Positions 22,996 to 33,920 of a stretch of DNA of 64,000 bases are shown in pieces. The stretch is from Diploptera punctata (taxonomy: Eukaryota > Arthropoda > Insecta > Blattodea > Blaberidae): NCBI GenBank assembly GCA_030220185.1, contig JASPKZ010007797.1, forward strand, positions 1,036,001 through 1,100,000. The letters are read 5' to 3'. The translations under genes and the position numbers were made by a program. The notes under the pieces are model-generated. The model had not been told where the DNA came from. It made no database searches and was given only the letters and a program-made list of their open reading frames with translations. Each line of letters opens with the position of its first letter. The stretch's first letter is position 1.

Positions 22996-24530
22996 CTTAA
23001 GACTGTAAGTGACATTGAGATATTATTGAAAAGGCAATTAACAACTTGGGCATTGTTAAACTGTGGTGCAACATACCAAATAATATAACTATACAATCTA
23101 CTTGACTGCATCACAATGACTAATCATCGGCTACATGGTTGCGACAAGAAACCACTCTACTTTTCTGAGGTTAATAGACTATGTGCCATATTAATTTTAT
23201 AACATCACCTCACTATTAAACGTATCGATTTCTTTTTAATGTCTTAAAGCATGGCCATTTTTTTTATGTAATGTTTAAATGTATGAATGATACCATGGTC
23301 AACAACTTATGTAAATCTATTTCACTATATTGTAATACTATTCGGCCTAATCAATTCATTACTATGAAAGTTACTAACTGTTGTTACACTGTTAATAAAT
23401 ATTGTTGAATGAAATACTGGTGTAAATTTCTCAAAATTGCCAGTGATCACACGCAATCTAAATTGCAATTCTTGGCCGTTAAGGTAAATCCTTACTTACG
23501 GTATAATTCTTTGGCTGTTGTAATTCAATTTATTCTTGCAACTTCTGTCTTGGCTGTATTCAACCTGAACTTAAATAATTCCACTGTTCTTGTTTGTCTC
23601 ATAATAGTGGTCTCTATTTGAACGTTCTCCAATTTGCTGGGGATTAGTTGGGATTGTTTTGGATTAGGTTCCTTGTTCTACCCCTTCAACATATTAAACA
23701 GATTGAACTGTAGGAAATATCACTATGAGGTTTAATATTAAAGGGAGTTTTTTCCAGGATAACAACATGTATCCAGTCTTATTACATGATCAAGTTAAAA
23801 GATTTGATATTTGATCTACCTCGCCTCCATTAGTGGCCCTCATATCTTGTAATAAGATGCCTTTTCTTTAGCCACAAAGTGTTGTGATACTGTCGGCAGC
23901 CAGGATTTATGTTGTCACATCATTCGCCTAAATTTCCATGTAGGGACAGCAGGGATTCAGTTCCCCCACCCATAATAGGGTGCATACAAACTTCAACACC
24001 AACTATGACGGCTGGGAGACTGTCAATCTGATCATGTCACCAATACACTGGGTGAATCATTGTTCACTTTTGTGTTTAAACACATGCAGATGTTGAGACC
24101 AGTGTTCATGATTCTTATATAATGAAAAGTATATCCATTATGTCACCCAAGAGTATTTTGAAGTTATACAGGAGAGTAGTATGCATACACAAGGCTTACG
24201 AAATTGCTACAGGATAACGCATTATCTGTGAAACTGGTATGATCAATCTTCACAACAAAATTTTAACTACTACTCTTTATTTTAAGTTAGGTACCCTGGG
24301 TAAATTAATTTATAGTATTGAATAATATCTTTGTAATTTATTTAGTTAGATTAAAATGGGCAAGTTAGTATATTTCCAATTTCTTAAAAATGTTTGGGAA
24401 TTTATTGCAGAGATTGGTCATATAGGTTTAATGGCTCAACTTTAGATTAATTTCCACTTCATTTTCTATACTATATTCTTGTAATTCTGTTGTTTTACAT
24501 ACTACTTCTGTCTTTGCTAATATTTCATAA
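22996..24530. other. Unassigned intronic/intergenic sequence
   Basis: No convincing coding sequence. GGAAATATCACTATGAGGTTTAATATTAAAG at 23708-23740 is a solitary Penelope-hairpin terminus. Rest not recognised. Confidence 0.45.
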
Positions 24531-24534
24531 CTAA

Positions 24535-24960
24535 CTAACTCGCACTAACAAACCTGTAGGTTCATGGCCATGCAGACATAAGCTCTCCATACATCCCTAT
24601 CCTGAGCTAGTGTTTTCCAATCATTCCCTGTATAATCTACTTCCTTTCAAATCATAATGTTATTCTCCCACCTCATTCTTGGTCTATCTTTGGCATGGGC
24701 TCCCTAAAGTAGTCCCTGCCCGGAGAACCAAATGGGGGGACTATTTGACCTCTGGAAAATTTTACCCCAGTAAATGTCCGCATTTCTTGACGGTTGTATT
24801 TTTTTACGGTGAAAGATCATCACTCTTTCGACCAAGGTACTTTCTTCGTCTGGCTTATTACCTTCAACTAGTCCAGCATGGGTAACCCTATCGGCAGCAA
24901 TGCTACCGCTGGCATAGCTCTCGGGACCATTTAAGCACGCTAGCCACTCCATCACGACAA
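24535..24960 (-). mobile_element. LINE 3' fragment plus unassigned repeat
   Basis: 24540-24700 matches the 3' end of the minus-strand LINE at 35385-35560 (GGTTCATGGCC, CATAAGC..CTCCATACATC, CAATCATTCCCTGTATAATC). 24700-24960 has GACCAAGGTACTTTCTTCG and AGCAATGCTACCGCTGGC; possibly a SINE, unproven. Confidence 0.5.
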
Positions 24961-25545
24961 GGTAAAGATACCATGGATTACTAACATTTCATACTATTTT
25001 AAATGTTTTAGAACAATACTTATATTATTAAATATTTATTTACGTACGCAATGATTTCTTTGAAATTCTACAGAACCACAGCATGCATGTGCAAGATGCA
25101 TGAATGCTTAATGTAACGTCCACAAGTTATCTGTGAAATTGATTCCACACCATATTTCAAGAATTTCACTTAGTTAGGTTTGTTAGAGTTAGTGTACACT
25201 TCATTAAATAATATGCATTTAACTTATTTTTTTAGGTTAGGAAGGGAGAAGATAGTGTACACCCATTTCTAATAAATGTTCTGGAAATTATTGCAAATGC
25301 TGGTCACCCCTATGTGGTGTCATCTAGTGACAGCTCTATAAACTTTTTGTAGGACTTCATAGATATGTGGTTCCACCTAGTGTCAACTCTGTATAAACAT
25401 ATATGCATGCAAAATGTTATTTTGGAGGACTTTATGGTTGAAATCAAACTAAGTTTTTCCTGGTTTAAGATGTCAGTTAATGTGTTACTCTCTTTTGGTC
25501 ATCACACTGAACTAAGAAAGATTTCTTCATAAGTTAATTAAGGGA

Positions 25546-25760
25546 AATAACATTATGAGGTTCTTCAATTAATAGAATAAACTGATTATTGTCTTACCTC
25601 ATACTTCATGCTTTTCTAACATAAGAACTGCAGTTTTTGAATTCAAAACAAAAATTCGGCTGTTGATTAGTTGAGGATGAGAGGGATGTCTCTTAAAAAT
25701 TGCAGTTCCCGTATTAGAAAAACATTAAGTATGAGGTAAGATAAAAATCAACTCATTTTA
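25546..25760. repeat. Foldback with CATTATGAGG end
   Basis: GGGAAATAACATTATGAGG at the left; CTTACCTCATACTTCATGCTTTTCTAACATAAGAACTGCAG is inverted at 25700-25740. Same class as the Penelope-like hairpins but without recognisable coding. Confidence 0.6.
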
Positions 25761-25959
25761 TTAAGAAAGATTGGATAAGGTGGACAATAAGTCTGACATG
25801 AATTCTTCTAAGTTCTACAGAATCGCAGTGCACATGTGCAAGTAGTAGGAGTTACTGTAATGGTTAATGTAGCATCCGGTAGATGGCTCTGAAGTCGACA
25901 TTACCAACTTTTGGAATAAATATCCAAATGCTAAAAAAATGGATGTTAACACTTTGAGT

Positions 25960-26095
25960 CCTGCAGTAGTACTAGTATCATGGCATTTAAATGACACTGA
26001 AGCCGGTGAAAATTAAGCCGCAGGCATGCCGAGGGATTTAATTTTCTCTGGTTTTAGTGTCATTTAAATGCCATGGTGCTAGTACCACCACCAGA
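25960..26095. repeat. Imperfect palindrome
   Basis: AGTACTAGTATCATGGCATTTAAATGACACTGAAGCCGG is inverted at 26035-26085 (GGTTTTAGTGTCATTTAAATGCCATGGTGCTAGTAC) around a loop with GCATGCCG. Confidence 0.65.
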
Positions 26096-26614
26096 CTCAC
26101 TGTAAACTGATTTTACGTACACTAACTTGTCCCGTCACATGCATATTATTTAATAAACTATAAACTAATTTTATGTACACTAACTTGTCCCATCGGAATC
26201 TAACAAAAGGAAGTTAATTTCTTGAAATATGGTTCGGAATTATTTTCAAATGATGGTAACTCCGATTTGAGAGCCACCTAGCGAATGTTACATGAAGTAT
26301 TTGTGCAGCTGTAGAACTCGATTCACAATATTCGCATTATTTATAAATACTTAAAAATCATATGAAAAGTTTATAAAATGGTTCCAAAATGTTAAAATAG
26401 TATGAAACGTTATTATAAATGGTTGAAAAGTGTTTAGTGCATCAGTGTCATAAGAATGGTAGATGGAAAATTGTGCGAGTCTAATTGGTAACCTCAGTAG
26501 AAAGATTTGTTAAATAGCACTTCTCACAAATGACCAAATAAATTATATAATGATATATGATATTATATGCACATTAGTGCGCAATTGTTATTAATACTAA
26601 TGATACCAACTTAC

Positions 26615-27098
26615 CAGACACAAGTGGATTGTGCAAAGAAGGTTGTGGTTGTGTGGGTGTAGCTGCAACATCGGCAGAATGATTCAAAATGGCTGCACCT
26701 ACGATTCCTTCTTCTGGTTTCTTTACCTCTGCAGGACTCTGTGAAGTTGTCATCGGTCTATTAGGAGAACCTTCAACGCCATTAGATGTGGGTTTAATTC
26801 CCACTGTACTTGCCGCTGGTTTTTCTGGTGTTCTATTTATCGGAGGAGGTTGCTGACTAAGCCCTCCACCACCTTTGTGTTCCTGAACCAAGCTAAGTGG
26901 CACAGCACCAATAGCGGCATGGTTGGCATTTGGAGGTGCAATTGGTCTATTTGGGCTGACAGATGTTGGTAAAACTTTAGGTACTCCAGCAACAGAAGGT
27001 GGAGGATTGTTTGTAGTAGCAGGAGGGGCTCCAGTACCAACTTTGGGGGCCTGGGCCCCAGCTGCAGGAAGAGCTGGTTTCACTGCAGGGGCACTCAT
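26615..27098 (-). CDS. Pro/Gln/Ala-rich protein, first visible coding exon
   Basis: ATG at 27098 begins MSAPAVKPALPAAGAQAPK and opens a 161-codon Pro/Ala/Asn-rich, predicted disordered segment. It includes GVPKVLPTSVSPNRPIAPPN, LSLVQEHKGGGGLSQQPPP and SPNRPMTTSQSPAEVKKPEE. The exon ends at a strong donor, TCTG|GTAAGT, in phase 1. In-frame TAA lies 33 bases before the ATG and an acceptor-like TATTTTAG lies further upstream, so this is either the true start preceded by a 5' UTR exon, or an internal exon using the nearer TTTTAG. It joins the 6179-6468 exon in frame across a roughly 20-kb intron. Weak resemblance to the disordered N-terminus of eIF4G is inference only. Confidence 0.75.
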
Positions 27099-28353
27099 AG
27101 CAATTCTAAAAGCTGCCTTCAATAATCTTCTTTAATTAACCTAAAATAGAAATTTACAATAATAGTGTTAATAAAACATTTCCAACAATGGTAAATAAAA
27201 TTATTGACATTTAATGCATGTAACAAAAAAAAAAAGGATATAAATTCGTATAATGTGCTTTAAACTTTAAATAACAGTTGAAATACGAAAATGAAATGAA
27301 CTCCAAATGAACATTATATTAAACACATCATTCATAAGTTGGTACGCCAGCATGTTGTGTTCAGCCATAATTGGCTTACAAGTATTTGTCAACATTAGTC
27401 ATCCGAGATAACACCACAACTACAAAACTCATTTCTTGATTAATCAACATCAACTATTAACAACAATATGCGTATATAGTAAACATATGATGAAATGTAA
27501 CATACGTTTGCGGTTTGTTTACTCCAAGGAAATCGGCTGGACCCAGTCCCAAATCCACTTCCCACCCCTGGTGTTGAACGGAAATTCACTACTTCGCTTT
27601 GTATCCACTAACACTCGTACGCTCACTTACAGTTAATATAACTCCAGAATACGCTTAAATGAAGCTATAAGTTCGATATACACCTCTTTACATCTATAAA
27701 TATGCAATGTCCTTGAATACCGCTGAAAATTCCGCCATAATGTCACAATTTTTGCTCTCTGATGATAACTTTAGATGGCGTCCCACAGTTCCCGGGAGTC
27801 TTTGCGCGAACAAATGACTGTTGCTATGCGCTGCATAAATTAACGCATGCTGACGTCACATGCTATACGTCACATATGGGAGCATTTGGAGAAAATTATG
27901 GCGGGATATTTATTCGATTCTCTCAGTTCTTGTAATAATGTGTTATTACACAAAAGTGTGTCCCTCCCCATATACATATATTATTCTTCATTAACAACTT
28001 TTCAGATGTTAATAATTAATAGTACATATTATAATTATACTGCTTATAATTTACAATAATGTTCCTTTAATAACATAAAATAAATTCTTGTTTGACACTT
28101 CAGTTACAACTTAGTACGGCCATTACAAGAATGCATTTAATTATAAATTTAATTTATTTGCAATCTTTCAACATACTATTGTCTTTAAATCAGCCCGCTA
28201 AACATCATGTTTGTTTACCAATTATAATAAGATTAACAGCATCAATATTATTGTTTAAAAAATATTACATAACAATTCATGTTGCTATTATTCCCAATGC
28301 ACATTGTGCGCAATCAAACCTATCTCAGCTTAACATAAAATTAAAAAATCAAT
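27099..28353. promoter_or_regulatory. Intergenic region between two divergent genes, with a perfect CRE
   Basis: About 1.4 kb separates the ATG of the minus-strand Pro/Gln-rich gene from the first BCKDHA presequence exon. It has no recognisable transposon, unlike nearly all the rest of the window, and holds TGACGTCA (27851-27858) plus several ATGGCG motifs (27731 on minus, 27774 and 27899 on plus). A divergent promoter serving both genes is likely. No confident TATA box or 5' UTR exon could be fixed from sequence alone. Confidence 0.45.
27851..27858. promoter_or_regulatory. Consensus cAMP-response element TGACGTCA
   Basis: A perfect palindromic CRE/ATF site sits in the TE-free interval between the two divergent genes. 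Such sites are classical CREB/ATF binding elements near housekeeping promoters; function here is inferred. Confidence 0.45.
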
Positions 28354-28468
28354 CATTGTTCGCTGCCTGTTCGTTCTCTATGGTTGTGAACTATTTCATG
28401 ATTTTCATCTCGTATACGTGTATGCATATAAGTAAATTTAACACTTAATTAGCTTTCTGTTAATTAAA
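28354..28468 (+). promoter_or_regulatory. Promoter-like leader ahead of presequence exon copy a
   Basis: About 115 bases shared with 33288-33387 and 33633-33748. Common blocks are TTCGCTGCCTGT, GTTGTGAACT, ATCTCGTA, CATATAAGT and CTTTCTGTTAATTAAA just before the ATG. Similarity of non-coding leader in all three copies shows that the duplicated unit included upstream sequence. Confidence 0.5.
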
Positions 28469-28540
28469 ATGGCATTAAGAAAGTTTGCAAGTAATTTCTT
28501 GTATAATATTCGTAATCGTAATGGTTTTATTCCATCCTAG
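28469..28540 (+). CDS. BCKDHA: BCKDHA candidate first exon, copy a (mitochondrial presequence, TAG at last codon)
   Basis: ATG at 28469 opens 23 sense codons beginning MALRKFASNFLYNIRNRNG, rich in Arg, Asn and hydrophobics with no acidic residue, as expected for a mitochondrial matrix targeting peptide. It is followed by TAG and GTATGA. Copies b and c have AAG at the same codon before the donor, so one A-to-T change makes a stop exactly at the exon end. If the same donor is used, translation from this copy stops before exon 2. The upstream 115 bases (28354-28468) match the segments ahead of copies b and c. Assignment to BCKDHA rests on position upstream of exon 2, phase and presequence character; no transcript links them here. 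It may be a dead duplicate or use a different donor. Confidence 0.5.
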   Translation: MALRKFASNFLYNIRNRNGFIPS

Positions 28541-28799
28541 GTATGACAAGCATGCCATTTATTTACGGAATTAATAATGATAAGTATGTAAGTGGCACTC
28601 GAAAGAGCATTAAGTTTAGGTTTATGATTTGTCTTTCATCAGTTCATTCAACGATCCCGCCCATCTTCTGTATTGTTTGTAATGGTATCGCTCTCATTTT
28701 TGTTCACATATCTTGCATTCACACGACTCACTCGGTTGGTGGAATTTTGTATTTTTGCACATTTTATGATGATATCCATGTGTTGCTAGGCCTACGATT

Positions 28800-30576
28800 G
28801 CGTGTCTTTGCGGTTGGTTGCTTCCGGTTCAATCTCTGTTCACCATGGCGTCTGAGGCGTAGAACTCTTCGTCGATCTCTTTTTCCTTCTGTTTCTTTTT
28901 TCGATGACTTTTTTTATATGGCTCCGTTGCTGGCAGTAATATCCTTTGTCTCAGATCCTCTAGGAAATAGGTTTCTCTGGCTAACATATAGGTCATTCTA
29001 TTTGGTGTGTATTTACTTAAACCTAATGCCTTTTTTATGTATCTTGATTTCACTTTTTCTAACCTCTCCAAATCGCTGGTCAATAGTTTCTCCCATATTA
29101 ATTTTGTCCCGTACGTGGCGATCGGGGTGACTACTGATACAAATAATTTCATGGTTGTGTCTAATTTTAATGATGTAATATTTTTGATATTGCACATAGC
29201 TTTACAGCTGCTGCTGCTGCTGCTCTCTCCTGCACATGTGCGCTGAAGGACTTTGTTGTTGGCTGCAGTGTTATGCCTAAGTATTTGAATTTGTTCACCA
29301 TTCTTATTGGTTCTGCTCCTAGATTCAGATTATCATTTGCCGCTGTTCTTCCCCCTTTCTGAAAAACCAATTGTACTGTCCTGTTACTGTTTATCGTGAA
29401 CTCACTTTCCGTAGCCCATCGTTGTATTGCGTCTGTGCTTTGTTGTAGTTCTTTTTTTTTCTGCTCCAATGGCCATGTCGTCTGCATACATTACCAGCGT
29501 GGTCCCGTTAGTTGCCTTCCCAATGTCAGCCATCATTATGTTAAATAGTAGCGGGCTGATGGGGTCTCCTTGTAGTATCACGTTAGTTTGCTTAACCTCG
29601 TCTGATGCCGCAACATCATCTATTATTTGTAACCAGTTTTACACCATTATGTCGTGTACTATTCCAACAATGGGTGCTCGTTGCCAATCATGTCCCTCAT
29701 CTTCGTGAGTAGTTTTTTTTTTTCTGTTTATGTAATCGAACGCTTTTTCTTAATCTATGAAGACCACGTAGTATTTCCCTTTCTGCCTGTTGAGGGCTTC
29801 TTCTATCTCGTATAATAATGTGGATGCTGCTTGCAAAGTGGATTTTCCTTTCCTAAATCCGAATTGGTTTTCTGGGATGTTTAATTTTGTGATGTCCATC
29901 AATCTGTTTGTTAGCATCTTCATAAAAATTATGAATAGGGTGTTCTCCAGTACCACGCCTCTGTAGGAGTCCATGTCTCCCGTGTTTCCTTTACCATTAT
30001 ACAGCATTTTCAGTGTAGCCCTACTCCATTGCGCTGGTACGGTTCCCGTCTCTAGGCATTTGTTAAACAGTCCTTTCCATATTGATATTAGTACGTCAGC
30101 TGAGGCCTTTAGTTGTTCATATGCTACTTGATCCGGTCCTGTGGCTTTTCTGATTTTTGCTTCTTTCGCGCATTTATTTATTTCATCCTCTGTGATTTCC
30201 ATTTCCAGATTCGATGTTCTTGGGTTCCTGGGAGTATTGGCTTCGTTAGCTTCTGTTTTGTTTCCTTTATTCAGTATTTTGGTGAAGTGGTTTTCCCAAT
30301 CATCTATAGGTATTTCTTTCATCACTCCTCTGCGTTTCCTCCTTAACACCAGTAAAGGGTACTTTTCTGCTTCTTCGGCCAGCTGTTGGGCTTTAGTTTC
30401 TGTGTAATTGCTTTTCTTGTCTTTGATTGTGTTTTTGTACTGTTTTCTTTTCTGGGCATATCGTTCCAGGTCTTCTTGATTTTTGGATTCCTTTGCTTCG
30501 CTTTGTGCTTTTAGTGTTGCCTTCCGTTCTGTGTAGCACGTCCTGTCGAACCACGGTTGTGCTCTTCTTTTCTCTT
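28800..30576 (-). mobile_element. LINE polymerase fragment inserted in the first-exon array
   Basis: Minus strand 30349-29750 encodes the RT start (KATGPDQVAYEQLKASADV, GTVPAQWSRATLKMLYNGKG, YRGVVLENTLF, ENQFGFRKGKSTLQAASTLL). 29487-29167 holds KFKYLGITLQPTTKSFSAHV and 29197-28829 the C-terminal VTPIATYGTKLIWEKLLTSD and KALGLSKYTPNRMTYMLARE. The middle containing the catalytic box is broken. Related to 30716-32035 and 32240-32840. Confidence 0.8.
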
Positions 30577-30715
30577 ACGGAATTAAGAGCATCTGTAGTA
30601 AACAAGTGAGGAATGTTATATATATATACACATACATAATCATCCCCTTGCACATTGTGCGCAATCAAAAACTATTTAGGCTTAACATAATAAAAATCAA
30701 ACTTAACACTTAAAA
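30577..30715 (+). repeat. Partial unit of the BCKDHA first-exon array, without the coding exon
   Basis: Contains the post-exon block (GGAATTAAG, GTAGTAAACAAGTGAGGAATG) and the next unit's upstream block (CTTGCACATTGTGCGCAATC, TTAACATAATAAAAATCAA). The same order occurs at 33485-33630 between copies b and c. It is bounded by LINE fragments on both sides, so the original array was split by retrotransposon insertion and lost at least part of one unit. Confidence 0.6.
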
Positions 30716-32035
30716 GAAACCTGGCTGTATATAAGGAAAATGTGGACTGCTCTGTTCAACAAATGTTTAGAAACAGGAAAAATACTTGAAAACTGGATAA
30801 TTTCCACTCTCAAGATTATGTACAAAGGAAAAGGCAATCCGAATTCACCGACTCCTACAGAGGAATTGCTCTTGAGAACACAGTTCTCAAGATCTTCACG
30901 AAAATTCTGACGGATAGACTAACCGATGAAGCTGGTAGCAACATACCTGAGCAACAGGTTGGTTTCAGGAAAGGGATGTCAACTACACACGCCATAGGTA
31001 ATCTACTGCAAAACATTCATTACGCAATTAGTCATTAGGGAAAGAAATTTCACGTCGTCTTCATAGATTACATGAAAGCTTTCGATTTTCTGGACTGTCA
31101 AACCCTCATAGATAAGCTTCAGAAAATACTCGGTGAAGACAGCTATTTGGTAGACGTCATAGCCAACATCATTCAGTACAACTATGTAGTAATTGCAGAT
31201 AATCTACGGTCCTCAGCACCAATCACACAGACAAACGGTGTCTTAAAAGGAGACCCTGCTAGTCCATTGCTATTCAACCTGGCAACAGCAGATGTAGTAA
31301 GAATACTTTAAGGTATGGAAGACAGTGTATCTATCTACTCATATGCTGATTATATGGCGATAGGATCCGCGAATCTACAGGATCTGCAAGAATGCTGGAA
31401 CCCAAGCTGCAGCTCAACAGAGGAAAAACAGTACACATGATCTTTAGAAGGGGAGGATAGCAACCAGAGACCGAGGCTTTCATGATCAAGAACCACTGAA
31501 AATTGTAAGCTCTTTCAACTACCTTGGCATAACATTACAGACTAGGGGAACTACTTTCAAAAAACATGTAGAAGGCAGAGTCACAGCGGCAATAATTGCT
31601 ATGAATGATATCCAATTCCTAAGAAAACTATCTATGACTACGGCAATGCAGATCTTTACCACGAAGATAATCTCGATCGTGAGCTATGGTTGGAACTCAT
31701 ATGGCCTTACCTCACAAAGAACGACCTTAAAACACAGAGAAAATCAAGTCAGTCTATCTAAAGAGATTACTATGTATATCCAAGTTTACACGCTCCCGAC
31801 TGGCGTATGACCTCTCAGGAGAGACCTTTTCTCCATAGAACAACTGCGAATGCTGATACTCTTACAATCCACCGCAGCCTACCAAGACCTCCTAATAGAG
31901 CTCCAAGCTAAGAAGAAAGAAATCTGGATAGAATTTTACGCAACAGAAGCAATGGTAAATCGAACGTGGATCTCTACAAACCAAGATCTTCGCCATTTTG
32001 TAAATTCTCTAGCAGTACATTGAAGATAATAGTAA
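30716..32035 (+). mobile_element. LINE polymerase fragment, plus strand
   Basis: Decayed RT: FHVVFIDYMKAFDFLDCQTL, NGVLKGDPASPLLFNLATAD and SYADYMAIGSANLQDLQE (catalytic YADD mutated to YADY), then KIISIVSYGWNSYGL. Same family as the neighbouring minus-strand copies. Confidence 0.78.
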
Positions 32036-32239
32036 TAATTGCGCACTAATGTGCACACACTATTATATTACAGAACAGAACTGTGTAAGTGATTCGCCCA
32101 GAGATAACCCACGGATTCGCCTCTCTGCGAGCAGTTCATAGCGTGGTAGATATCACACAGTTCCTCACATCTCTCGTATACACAATCAGGTCAGGTTGGT
32201 GGTATCCCTTTCTTCTACATATTCCGTGATGGAACCCAC

Positions 32240-32840
32240 GCACAGAAAATCTTGTTACAAATTGGGTGGATTTCTGTTCTCAAGTTTGGTCGAAGTCGTA
32301 ACTTTTTGGTTTCTAATAACAAATCGAAAAACCTGTCTCAAGTCATAGCCCGCACGCTGCCAATCAGTAGATGTCATTGCATCCGTGTTATAGAACTCGG
32401 CCGGGATTTCTTCCCTCTTGTCCTCTCGTTCCTTTAAAACCGCTTGAAGGCACTCCGTGTATGGCAGTAAAGGGTGTCTTAGGTCTTCCAATAGAAAGGT
32501 TTCTCTAGCTAATACATTGACTAATCGGGACGCCGTGTACTTAGACAGTCCCAACGCTCTTTTAAGGAATCTCGCCTTGAGATTCTCTAACTCTATTAAC
32601 TGTTTTCTTGTTAGATGTTCCCAAATTAGTTCCAAGCCGTATGTGACAGTCGGGAGTACTTTGACATTGAAGAGCTTCATTGCAGTTTCTATCGATATCG
32701 TTTGTAAATATTTGAAATAATTTATACTACGTATTGCCGCTACCATCACAAAGTGTGCAAAGTGAAGACCTACCACGACCCAAACGCAACATGCGTATGC
32801 GAACTTTGTTAACTGTCTTGTGATCGTTACCACGCCACAG
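32240..32840 (-). mobile_element. LINE 3' fragment
   Basis: 192-codon open frame: VLPTVTYGLELIWEHLTRKQ, KRALGLSKYTASRLVNVLAR, EIPAEFYNTDAMTSTDWQRAG. This is the region after the RT of the same LINE family as 28800-30576, in the same orientation. Confidence 0.78.
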
Positions 32841-32951
32841 CATGTAAAAAACGACCCAAATCATTAATTGAGACCTGCACATATTCACAACAACTGTAAA
32901 AGCAAAGTGAACTAGTTAACTCTATGCACAACTTTTTGCGCATTTTCGTTC

Positions 32952-33026
<75 letters not shown>
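32952..33026. repeat. (AAT)n microsatellite
   Basis: About 25 uninterrupted AAT units. Confidence 0.95.
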
Positions 33027-33027
<1 letters not shown>

Positions 33028-33039
33028 TAAATAATAATT

Positions 33040-33229
33040 ATTTATTTATTTACAGAATTTTAATGTTTACACATCTTTCTGTGCCTAAAGTTTTATTTTT
33101 CTTCTCCACTCGTCTCTCTCCATCCAATCCATGTCCTCCAGTCCCCTTGCTCTCATTCCAGTTCTTATTTCCTGCATCCACGAGTTTCGAGGTCTTCCTC
33201 TCCTCCTTCTTCCAGGTGGACACAATTCC

Positions 33230-33281
<52 letters not shown>

Positions 33282-33282
33282 T
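33040..33282 (-). mobile_element. LINE 3' end with (ATT)n tail
   Basis: Minus strand encodes CPPGRRRRGRPRNSWMQEIR and GLEDMDWMERDEWRRKIKL, the typical GRP..TW/SW..DRDEWR C-terminus of RTE-type LINEs. An (AAT)n run at 33227-33281 adjoins. Confidence 0.75.
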
Positions 33283-33387
33283 ATTATTCGCTGCCTGTTG
33301 CATACGAGTTGTGAACTATATCATGATTTTGATCTCGTAAACTTACATACATATAAGTGTAGTTAATACAGCTTTCTGTTAATTAAA

Positions 33388-33459
33388 ATGATATTAAGAA
33401 AGTTTGCAAGTAATTTCTTGTATAATATTTGTAATCGTAATGGTTTTATTCCATCCAAG
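33388..33459 (+). CDS. BCKDHA: BCKDHA candidate first exon, copy b
   Basis: Second copy of the 72-base presequence exon: 24 codons starting MILRKFASNFLYNICNRNG and ending Pro-Ser-Lys. It ends with AAG followed directly by GTATTA, a usable but weaker donor than the GTATGA of the other copies. It ends in phase 0, which fits the phase-0 acceptor of exon 2 at 38933. Differences from copy a include Ala2Ile and Arg16Cys. The upstream 100 bases (about 33288-33387) share the CGCTGCCTGT, ATATAAGTGTAG and TTTCTGTTAATTAAA blocks with the other copies. Whether it is transcribed is unknown. Confidence 0.5.
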
Positions 33460-33748
33460 GTATTATTAGCATGCTATTTATTTACGGAATTAAGCATGTA
33501 ATGTAATGTAAACAAGTGAGGAATGTTATATACATTTTTTGTGTGTAGGAATAACTGCAACATGAATCTTCCACTTGCACATTGTGTGCAATCATCAACT
33601 ATTTTAGGATTAACATAATAAAAAATAATTATTGTTCGCTGCCTGTCGGTTCTCTATGTTGTGAACTGGTTGTGGACCATATTTTTATCTCGTATACGCA
33701 CATGCATATAAGTATAGTTAACGCTTAATTGACTTTCTGTTAATTAAA

Positions 33749-33820
33749 ATGGCATTAAGAAAGTTTGCAAGTAATTTGTTGTATAATATTGGTAATCGTA
33801 ATGGTTTTATTCCATCCAAG
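33749..33820 (+). CDS. BCKDHA: BCKDHA candidate first exon, copy c (most intact)
   Basis: Third copy, 361 bases downstream of copy b. Reads MALRKFASNLLYNIGNRNG..IPSK over 24 codons and ends AAG at a good donor, GTATGA. The phase-0 end joins exon 2 at 38933 in frame across a 5.1-kb intron. It has no stop and the best donor, and lies closest to exon 2, so it is the likeliest functional first exon. The peptide has Arg and Lys residues, no Asp or Glu, and amphipathic spacing typical of matrix presequences. Evidence for belonging to BCKDHA is position, strand, phase and mitochondrial character; cDNA would settle it. Confidence 0.55.
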
Positions 33821-33920
33821 GTATGACAAGCATGCTATTTATTTACGTAATTAAAAACATGTGTAGTAAACGAGAGGAATGTTATATATTATTTTTTCGT
33901 GTGCATGAATAACTGCAAGA

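Larger units (their letters stand above)
33285..33905 (+). repeat. Tandem duplication of promoter plus presequence exon (361-bp period)
   Basis: Two adjacent units with ATGs at 33388 and 33749. Each has leader, 72-base exon, donor and about 170 bases of intron start. After copy c, sequence resembling the post-exon block continues to about 33,920 and then diverges. The third unit is at 28294-28560, separated by LINE debris. Confidence 0.7.

Noticed and set aside
27721..27745. Minus-strand ATGGCGGAATTTTCAGCG as first coding exon of the Pro/Gln-rich gene
   Set aside because: Attractive context, but no donor and acceptor pair keeps the frame into 27098; left undecided.
33131..33340. Poly-Asn open frame
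   Set aside because: Product of the AAT microsatellite.
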